Shown piece after piece: positions 6,954-10,852 of a stretch of 10,852 nucleotides of DNA. A model generated the notes under the pieces. It had not been told where the DNA came from. It did no database searches and was given only the letters and a program-made list of their open reading frames with translations. The stretch lies in the NCBI GenBank assembly GCA_934131055.1, contig CAKOZB010000044.1, positions 1 through 10,852 of the forward strand, given 5' to 3'. A program made the translations under genes and the position numbers. The stretch is from an uncultured Clostridia bacterium. GTDB taxonomy: Bacteria; Bacillota; Clostridia; TANB77; CAG-508. The number at the start of each line of letters is the position of its first letter. The stretch's first letter is position 1.

Positions 6954-7038
6954 CAAAAAGCAAATGCCGACTAGTACTTGCCTTCTTTTTCTTTTGTTTT
7001 ATTTGTCATATTTTGTTGTAGCTTTCGCTATAGCGAAA
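6954..7038 (-). repeat. Intergenic repeat, copy 1 (palindrome plus hairpin)
   Basis: Read on the minus strand, the element begins with TTTCGCTATAGCGAAA (7023-7038), a perfect 16-bp palindrome. It continues through an A-rich stretch to AAGAAGGCAA (6978-6987), and ends with CATTTGCTTTTTG (6954-6966). GCAAGT and ATTTGC pair (one G-U) and are followed by TTTTTG, giving a terminator-like hairpin. The palindrome core, AAGAAGGCAA, the 11-base gap and the 13-base end recur exactly at 8203-8293. The element lies between the bile salt hydrolase stop and the CmpB-like gene's promoter and may terminate the hydrolase transcript. Confidence 0.65.
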
Positions 7039-7134
7039 TATATACCATATATTCTTAAGAACAAATCTAAAATTTTTCAATCTTTACTCTACTCTTTATA
7101 ATTCTCTATAAAATTAAAATTTTCTATAAAAATT

Positions 7135-8109
7135 CTAATTTTGTAATTTAATCTGTTCTTCCTTTGTAATTGGATATCTTATAAGCTTGTCCCCTTCCAA
7201 ATTTTCTTTATTCATATTTACGGCAGTAATTTGGTGATTATCATAAGTTGTATAATAATAAATCCCTTTTGTTGCATTACAACATGATGTATAAATAGTT
7301 ATTTCATATTTACCATCACCTAAATCACAGCAGCCTCTCTGTTGGTCAACAGAATTAAGAATATGGAAAAACTGGCTAACACTTTCTAATTCTCCATCTC
7401 CAGAAACAGAATTCATCTTAACAAATGCTGTTCTAACAAACCTAGATTGCGAAGATAAATCTCCTGGAAGTCCAATCGCTCCCATTCCACGGCTATAATT
7501 CTTTAAATCCAGTCTAGAAGAAAACGTGTTTTCTGGTGATTTATTTGACAGATGCATATAATTATTTAAATTAAACATTTGCTTATCAAACGGCGGATTA
7601 TTAGTTAGTACTCCAACTGGATTATCATATATTTTTATTCCATCCGTCACAGACTCCACAGTAATTGCTTTGTTACTATCAGCAATAAGCCAATGCAATT
7701 GTGCAAGTGGCAACTTATCATTAAAAGGCTCATTCAAAAAATTCATATTTTGAATAAGCTTTTTCGCTTCATCAACACTTAAGCATTGCCCAAGAATCCA
7801 TGGAATAAACTCAAACTGAGTTACATTATCTTTTCCTTCTTTTTCATCACTATAGACTGCGTTGCCAACAAAATTAAGTCCTGCAATTCCAAGCCCTTTC
7901 TCATTTATTGCATCATAATACAATGGGTAATCTTCTATCACATAAGCCATTCCAATAATAGCATAATGTGAATTCATCTCTCCCATTTTTCTAAAGTTAA
8001 ACTTAAAATTTCGTGGAGTAATCGTAACTTCGTCTCCATATGAAAACTCATAGTCTAACGTACGTCCAAAATAAAAATCTTTGGTTTTATAAGTTGTAGC
8101 TGTACACAT
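7135..8109 (-). CDS. bsh: Choloylglycine (bile salt) hydrolase, Ntn-hydrolase family
   Basis: Bile salt hydrolases cleave the glycine or taurine amide of conjugated bile acids; the related penicillin V acylases share the fold. The 324-residue protein starts Met-Cys, so removal of Met1 exposes the nucleophile Cys2 (MCTATTYKTKDFYFGR). Other active-site positions are visible: Arg16 and Asp19 (GRTLDYE), Asn79 (GLNF), the Asn pair in VLTNNPPF (170-171), and Arg223 in GLPGDLSSQSRFVRTAF. That last block favours bile salt hydrolase over penicillin V acylase. Length is normal for the family and no signal peptide is present, as expected for the Gram-positive cytoplasmic enzymes. TAGGAGGT lies just upstream of the ATG. 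It is flanked on both sides by copies of the intergenic repeat. Substrate preference cannot be read from sequence. Confidence 0.92.
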   Translation of the reverse strand: MCTATTYKTKDFYFGRTLDYEFSYGDEVTITPRNFKFNFRKMGEMNSHYAIIGMAYVIEDYPLYYDAINEKGLGIAGLNFVGNAVYSDEKEGKDNVTQFEFIPWILGQCLSVDEAKKLIQNMNFLNEPFNDKLPLAQLHWLIADSNKAITVESVTDGIKIYDNPVGVLTNNPPFDKQMFNLNNYMHLSNKSPENTFSSRLDLKNYSRGMGAIGLPGDLSSQSRFVRTAFVKMNSVSGDGELESVSQFFHILNSVDQQRGCCDLGDGKYEITIYTSCCNATKGIYYYTTYDNHQITAVNMNKENLEGDKLIRYPITKEEQIKLQN

Positions 8110-8155
8110 AATACCTCCTAATATAAATTAAAATGTATTAAATTCATTGACCTTC

Positions 8156-8184
8156 ATACTATCATATAACCATTATTTAATCAA
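8156..8184 (-). promoter_or_regulatory. Possible promoter of the bile salt hydrolase gene
   Basis: On the minus strand TTGATT (8179-8184) and TAGTAT (8156-8161) are 17 bases apart. An alternative pairing is TTGTTG (8182-8187) with TATGAT (8161-8166) at 15 bases. Both place the start of transcription within about 50 bases of the start codon and downstream of repeat copy 2. Confidence 0.4.
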
Positions 8185-8202
8185 CAAATTTTACAGAAAT
8201 TT

Positions 8203-8293
8203 CAAAAAGCAAATGTATAAAAAAATTTGCCTTCTTTGTTGTCTTTTATTCAATTGATGTTTTGGATTTTATTACATTCTTCGCTATAGCGAA
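8203..8293 (-). repeat. Intergenic repeat, copy 2 (palindrome plus hairpin)
   Basis: On the minus strand it starts with TTCGCTATAGCGAA (8280-8293), a perfect 14-bp palindrome. It passes through an A-rich spacer of 43 bases (36 in copy 1) to AAGAAGGCAA (8227-8236), then an 11-base gap, and ends with CATTTGCTTTTTG (8203-8215). GCAAAT/ATTTGC form a perfect 6-bp stem followed by TTTTTG, a terminator-like hairpin on the minus strand. The exact match of both end blocks and of the 11-base gap to 6954-7038 makes common origin likely. Confidence 0.65.
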
Positions 8294-8519
8294 TTTTATA
8301 AAACTTTATAGTACAATCTCTTGTAACATGTTAACTCCCAAATTTATCTCTCATTATCTTCTACTTCTTTTACAAGTGCAGTCTTCATCTTATTTCTTTT
8401 TCCACCATATATATTGTTGTTTCAAATTTTCAATTGCTTGTACATCTAATTCATTTTATATGTTTAAAATTATCCTATGTTGCTTCTTAATTTACAATAT
8501 TATCACATTTATTTACTAA
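8294..8519. other. AT-rich intergenic stretch, no intact gene; possible gene remnant
   Basis: This stretch lies between repeat copy 2 and the mini-ORF at 8520-8563. On the minus strand all frames are interrupted by several stops. One frame shows a protein-like run (ELDVQAIENLKQQ followed by WWKKK) before a stop, which could be the remains of a small gene. The long plus-strand frame here starts at a TTG without a ribosome site and is rich in Phe, Ile, Cys and Ser, as expected of translated noncoding AT-rich DNA; I do not call it. Confidence 0.4.
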
Positions 8520-8563
8520 TTATTTAAATTGCTGTATTTTATCCTCCATAATTATGCCCCTCT
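8520..8563 (-). pseudogene. Ribosome site and 9-codon reading frame, probable 5' remnant of a lost gene
   Basis: On the minus strand AGAGGGG (8557-8563) lies 7 bases before ATG (8549), a good initiation site. The frame encodes only MEDKIQQFK before TAA at 8520-8522, and is followed by further stops. It is either a very small leader peptide or, more likely, the start of a decayed gene whose body is the broken stretch at 8294-8519. It sits inside a 12-bp inverted repeat, AATTATTTAAAT (8518-8529) and ATTTAAATAATT (8567-8578). Confidence 0.3.
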
Positions 8564-8578
8564 TTTATTTAAATAATT

Positions 8579-8609
8579 GTTTGAGGCTGCTTGATTTCAA
8601 ACTTTTTTT
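8579..8609 (+). terminator. Plus-strand terminator-like hairpin without an obvious gene
   Basis: GTTTGA (8579-8584) pairs with TCAAAC (8597-8602) across 12 bases and is followed directly by seven T (8603-8609). The T-run is on the plus strand, yet no plus-strand gene precedes it. On the minus strand the hairpin lies about 13 bases past the ASCH gene stop but lacks a T-run. Confidence 0.45.
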
Positions 8610-8621
8610 ATATTTTGAGAA

Positions 8622-9017
8622 TTATTTTCCGCTTTCAAGGTCGTAATCCCATAAGCTCAAATGACCTTTTGCTTCTATTGGTTCATCAAAGACATGTACC
8701 TCCTTCAATTGCCAGCCATAATTTTCTTGAAAAGAACTTTTTGTATAAATATCATTATTCTCTTTTAGTAGTTCTTCTTTAAATTCAGGTGCCATTTTTT
8801 TACAATCAACTAATGTTACTTTTCCTAGTATTTTACCTTGTGGCAATTCTTTTGGCAAATAATTTGCTAATCTTTTTACCGCTTCTTTGTCAATTCCTTT
8901 ACCAGCATGTATAAGCAACTCTCCCCTGTATTTAGTTTGCCAACTTCTAAATTCAAATCGCTTATCTCCTTGCATAATTAAAGTTGCCCATGGTTGCTTT
9001 ATAGTTAAAACTTTCAT
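8622..9017 (-). CDS. ASCH-domain protein
   Basis: This is a 131-residue single-domain protein of the ASCH superfamily, a PUA-like fold associated with RNA binding and, in some members, ribonuclease or amidohydrolase activity. The N-terminal signature is clear: VLTIKQPWATLIMQGDKRFE, then FRSW, and YRGELLIHAGK (about residues 30-40). A second conserved part reads GKILGKVTLVDC (61-72), and the C-terminus has GHLSLWDYD. This layout (KQPWA, GxKxxExR, RGELLIHA, GKVxLxDC) matches small stand-alone ASCH proteins. AAGGAGA (9025-9031) precedes the ATG by about 7 bases. The ATG overlaps the stop of an upstream open frame as ATGA (see 9014-9127). Its particular target is unknown. Confidence 0.85.
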   Translation of the reverse strand: MKVLTIKQPWATLIMQGDKRFEFRSWQTKYRGELLIHAGKGIDKEAVKRLANYLPKELPQGKILGKVTLVDCKKMAPEFKEELLKENNDIYTKSSFQENYGWQLKEVHVFDEPIEAKGHLSLWDYDLESGK

Positions 9018-9127
9018 ACAATTGTCTCCTTATTATTTTCATATTGTGACAGTGTTATTATTTCATTTTTATGTTTCGTAATTTTAAAAACTTTGCCTAT
9101 TCCATCTTGCGTTTTCCGTTCATGCCA
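9014..9127 (-). other. Open frame overlapping the ASCH start, no clear start codon
   Basis: On the minus strand a 37-codon open frame follows a TAA at 9128-9130 and ends in TGA at 9014-9016, overlapping the ASCH ATG as ATGA. The peptide (including DGIGKVFKITKHKNEIITL, residues 8-26) looks protein-like. It has no ATG; an ATG at 9121-9123 lies in another frame and reaches a stop after eight codons. It may be the 3' end of a small frameshifted gene once coupled to the ASCH gene, or chance. Confidence 0.25.
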
Positions 9128-9129
9128 TT

Positions 9130-9157
9130 ATTTTATCATTTTGTGGCACAATTGCAA
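9130..9157 (-). promoter_or_regulatory. Candidate promoter of the ASCH transcript
   Basis: On the minus strand TTGCAA (9152-9157) and TAAAAT (9130-9135) are 16 bases apart. Transcription would begin near 9123, leaving a leader of about 105 bases that contains the open frame ending at 9014. Confidence 0.45.
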
Positions 9158-9386
9158 ATATATTTCATCCATTTTTTACTCATGTAGTAAAATATAGAGC
9201 CACACTCGCATTGAATATAGCTCTAGTGCTTTTCTAGCTGATATTAGTGTATTACTTTGTTATTTTGTTATCTATTTTAGAAATTTTTCCTTCATTAAAC
9301 AAAATACTCATTCGTTGTTTATATATTCTTAATCTTATAGTATATTTCCATGCATTTTCTCTCTACATTATTAATTTTGTTGCTTA
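9158..9386. other. AT-rich intergenic stretch with weak hairpins
   Basis: No gene was found here. Two small inverted repeats are visible. TTTTACT/AGTAAAA (about 9173-9191) encloses a 5-base loop. TAGAGC (9195-9200) pairs with GCTCTA (9220-9225) across 19 bases and on the minus strand is followed by TATTTTAC. The second could be a weak terminator for the gene at 9387, about 160 bases past its stop. No strong terminator is present closer to that gene. Confidence 0.4.
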
Positions 9387-9938
9387 TTAACCCGTTGTAA
9401 TCATTAAAAACACATCATCTTTTAATGGATTATCTATTGCACTTTGAATCTTCTTTCTTAAATATCTAAATAGCTCATAATATGACTCATATAAAACCTT
9501 ATAAGCCATATTATAGACTAACAGTTCAGCATATACAGTAAACCTTCTTTTACTTATATACGATATTGTCTCTAAACAAAACCCACTCATTATATGCAAA
9601 AAATATGAGCCTTCTTCTTCCACAACATTCTTTACCTTTTCTACACTATCCATATTCTTTATATTCTCTAATAAAAGTGCAAATTCTTCTTTATCATTAC
9701 CTGTTAATCCAATATCCTTTGTTTCTGATACTAATAAATTATATATATTATTTACAAAAACATCTTCTTTAATATAAAATGTTACATTTTTTTCATCTTC
9801 CTCAATATTATACAAATTAAAATCTAATTCATCTTTTAAATCTTCCAATACATCTTTTTTTGTACAGCCTTTCGTGTAATAATTTTCTTTTTCTACTACA
9901 ATTTTTGTTGCAACTCCAACAACCAATGCTAACCCCAT
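9387..9938 (-). CDS. Conserved-looking hypothetical protein, unrecognised
   Basis: This 183-residue protein is not one I recognise. GGGAGGT lies 7 bases before the ATG, and the frame is intact, so it is very probably a real gene. The first 14 residues (MGLALVVGVATKIV) are hydrophobic but too short and uncharged at the start for a normal signal peptide. Residues 25-60 are acidic and mixed (DVLEDLKDELDFNLYNIEEDE), followed by alternating hydrophobic and charged helices. Residues 130-170 are rich in Tyr and Arg (VYELL-like helices ending in LFRYLRKKI). It looks like a small, mostly helical cytoplasmic protein. It is divergent from the gene at 10074 and next to a possible element boundary, which fits accessory DNA. 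Confidence 0.7.
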   Translation of the reverse strand: MGLALVVGVATKIVVEKENYYTKGCTKKDVLEDLKDELDFNLYNIEEDEKNVTFYIKEDVFVNNIYNLLVSETKDIGLTGNDKEEFALLLENIKNMDSVEKVKNVVEEEGSYFLHIMSGFCLETISYISKRRFTVYAELLVYNMAYKVLYESYYELFRYLRKKIQSAIDNPLKDDVFLMITTG

Positions 9939-9992
9939 TGATTATACCTCCCATTTTATTATTTTTCTATATCATAACATTTTTCTTATCTA

Positions 9993-10025
9993 TTTAGGTC
10001 ACTCTTAAAGCGACTTTTCCCTAAA
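9993..10025. promoter_or_regulatory. Inverted repeat in the divergent intergenic region
   Basis: TTTAGG (9993-9998) and CCTAAA (10020-10025) form an inverted repeat with a 21-base centre that contains a smaller GTC/GAC pair. It lies between the divergent genes at 9938 and 10074, where a shared operator would be expected. The arms are short, so chance is possible. Confidence 0.2.
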
Positions 10026-10073
10026 ACACTACCAATTCACGAATATTATGTTATAATATTTGTGGAGGTTATT

Positions 10074-10580
10074 ATGGTTTATTTATATAATACTAAAATT
10101 ATTCCAGAAGATTTGTTAGTATTATTTTGCTATTACCAAGATGATATTATTAAAAATTCTTTAAATTCCACTAAAAATTCACTTCGAGAATCTTCAGAAG
10201 ATTATATATTAGAATCTATTACAAATAAAAAAATCACCGAAAAAACTTTTAGTGAATTACTTTTTCATTATATTGATTCATCTGGTCTCACAGATGTCCA
10301 AGTATATAAAAAGGCTTTTATTGATAAACGAATTTTTTCAAAAATACGTTCTAATAAAAACTATCATCCTTCTTTCGGAACTATTGTTTTATTTTCACTT
10401 GCATTAAGATTAACAACTTCTCAATTTGAAGATTTGCTACACTCAGCAGCTTATTCATTGCCTCAAAATTCTTATGTTAATATTACATTGAAATATTGTT
10501 TTGATAATCAGATTTATGATATTAGCAAGGTAAATGAACTTATTTTTGCTGTTTCAAATAGAGAAATTAAAGACTTGTAA
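10074..10580 (+). CDS. Protein with a putative helix-turn-helix-like domain of a clostridial accessory family
   Basis: This is a 168-residue protein. Residues 57-128 read as a compact helical domain: TFSELLFHYIDSSGLTDVQV, then YKKAFIDKRIFSKIRSNKNY (79-97), then a helix TIVLFSLALRLTTSQFEDLL. From memory this pattern (GLTDVxVYKxAxIDxxxFSKIRS, followed by a LALxLxxxxxxDLL helix) resembles a domain at the C-terminus of some clostridial macro-domain proteins and as a stand-alone protein; it looks XRE-like but degenerate. Here the ADP-ribose-binding macro domain is absent, replaced by about 55 unrecognised residues. A GTG at 10062 is in frame, but GGAGG (10064-10068) lies 5 bases before the ATG at 10074, so that start is preferred. 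TATAAT at 10052-10057 has no good -35. Confidence 0.75.
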   Translation: MVYLYNTKIIPEDLLVLFCYYQDDIIKNSLNSTKNSLRESSEDYILESITNKKITEKTFSELLFHYIDSSGLTDVQVYKKAFIDKRIFSKIRSNKNYHPSFGTIVLFSLALRLTTSQFEDLLHSAAYSLPQNSYVNITLKYCFDNQIYDISKVNELIFAVSNREIKDL

Positions 10581-10604
10581 TGGAAATATGTTGATTTTCA
10601 TAAT

Positions 10605-10655
10605 CTATAAAAAAGATTTTTTATAGTTGCTATTCTTAGAATGGCAACTATTTTT
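10605..10655 (+). terminator. Tandem hairpins, intrinsic terminator of the gene at 10074
   Basis: The first hairpin, CTATAAAAAA/TTTTTTATAG (10605-10626), is an AT-only palindrome. The second is stronger: GTTGCTATTC (10626-10635) pairs with GAATGGCAAC (10639-10648), with one U-G pair and a 3-base loop, followed by TATTTTT (10649-10655). The second one, 46 bases past the stop, is the likely terminator. Confidence 0.8.
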
Positions 10656-10683
10656 GCATAGTTAGTAGAATTTTGACCTTCGG

Positions 10684-10704
10684 GTTTCGAGATGTGCTTG
10701 AAAC
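10684..10704. repeat. Imperfect inverted repeat, possible recombination core site
   Basis: GTTTCGAG (10684-10691) and CTTGAAAC (10697-10704) are imperfect inverted arms, one mismatch (G-U if RNA), around a 5-base centre. This arm/centre geometry is like a tyrosine-recombinase core site. No T-run follows, so it is not a terminator. The second half of the attachment pair, if any, lies outside the window. Confidence 0.25.
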
Positions 10705-10770
10705 GTTTATGTAATTTAGTGAAATCAAGGGTTTTAGCTGATATTTCAATAAAAATTGAGGAAATGTTTT

Positions 10771-10851
10771 TTAGAACATCTGTGCATTTTTTGAACCTTT
10801 TTTGAGGAGTTTTTCCCCAACTTTTCCCCAATTATTTTTGACAGATTTTAG
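10771..10851 (-). CDS. Possible 3' end of a gene running off the right edge (recombinase-like tail?)
   Basis: On the minus strand a frame is open from the window edge to a TAA at 10771-10773, giving a 26-residue C-terminal piece containing NNWGKVGEKLLKKGSKN. Basic Gly-Lys-rich tails of this sort occur at the ends of some clostridial tyrosine recombinases, but the fragment is too short to assign. The other minus frame here starts at a TTG without a ribosome site and is less likely. Within the frame lie two direct copies of TTTTCCCCAA. Confidence 0.25.
   Translation of the reverse strand, partial: LKSVKNNWGKVGEKLLKKGSKNAQMF
10811..10831. repeat. Tandem 10-bp direct repeat TTTTCCCCAA
   Basis: TTTTCCCCAA occurs at 10811-10820 and 10822-10831, an 11-base period, about one helical turn. 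Closely spaced direct repeats beside a recombinase gene are typical of arm-type integrase binding sites, such as the DR-2 repeats of Tn916. Here this is only suggestive. It may also reflect a repeated Gly-Lys codon pattern in the overlapping frame. Confidence 0.35.
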
Positions 10852-10852
10852 A

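Noticed and set aside
7023..7038. TTTCGCTATAGCGAAA as a specific repressor operator for the CmpB-like gene
   Set aside because: The gene's best promoter (6864-6892) lies more than 130 bases downstream, and the palindrome recurs as part of a larger repeat, so a repeat element explains it better.
8262..8519. Plus-strand 85-codon open frame
   Set aside because: It begins at TTG without a ribosome site, overlaps repeat copy 2, and its Phe/Ile/Cys/Ser-rich composition is that of translated noncoding AT-rich DNA.
10684..10704. tRNA gene or tRNA 3' end, from the GGGTTTCGAG string
   Set aside because: No acceptor or anticodon stems can be formed around it, and the T-loop consensus does not fit.
10598..10831. 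Minus-strand 77-codon open frame
   Set aside because: It starts at TTG with no ribosome site, runs through the terminator hairpins of the plus-strand gene and has no recognisable domain. The alternative frame open to the edge is more plausible.
1..10852. CRISPR array, rRNA, tRNA, or known riboswitch
   Set aside because: No regularly spaced direct repeats, no rRNA or tRNA signatures and no T-box or other familiar riboswitch cores were seen on either strand.

Overview
The window is AT-rich, low-GC Firmicutes-type chromosome. Strong AGGAGG-like ribosome sites precede most genes, TGG is the only tryptophan codon, and TGA serves as a stop (code 11). An anaerobic ribonucleotide reductase homologue, a bile salt hydrolase, a Crp/FNR regulator and a CmpB-type membrane protein together suggest an anaerobic gut Clostridia-like bacterium. 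The species cannot be named from the sequence.

Layout, left to right. Positions 1-431 have no clear gene: a GC-richer block at the very edge, AT-rich sequence with a hairpin, then a terminator. From 432 to 2348 (-) lies an NrdD homologue that lacks the residues needed for catalysis. Divergent from it is a Crp/FNR-family regulator (2578-3195, +) whose promoter carries a palindrome over its -35 element. Five minus-strand genes follow: an L,D-transpeptidase (3248-4297), a FAD/Rieske oxidoreductase (4378-5862), a CmpB-like membrane protein (6001-6825), a bile salt hydrolase (7135-8109) and an ASCH-domain protein (8622-9017). They mostly have their own promoters or intervening terminators, so they are probably separate transcription units. 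Next come an unrecognised gene (9387-9938, -) and a divergent gene with a putative DNA-binding-like domain (10074-10580, +) ending in a good terminator. The right edge holds an imperfect inverted repeat, a tandem 10-bp direct repeat and a reading frame that runs off the window; this could be the end of an integrated element.

Most notable is the NrdD homologue. It keeps the N-terminal ATP-cone and nearly all of the NrdD barrel, but Phe383 replaces the Cys of the MGCRSFL finger loop, Ser172 replaces the second active-site Cys, and the protein stops where the C-terminal zinc/glycyl-radical domain should begin. A terminator follows the stop. This reads as an intact but non-catalytic reductase relative, possibly with a nucleotide-sensing or partner role.

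Second is a two-copy intergenic repeat (6954-7038 and 8203-8293). Each copy has a TTCGCTATAGCGAA palindrome at one end and, at the other, a terminator-like hairpin with exactly conserved internal spacing. One copy lies on each side of the bile salt hydrolase gene.
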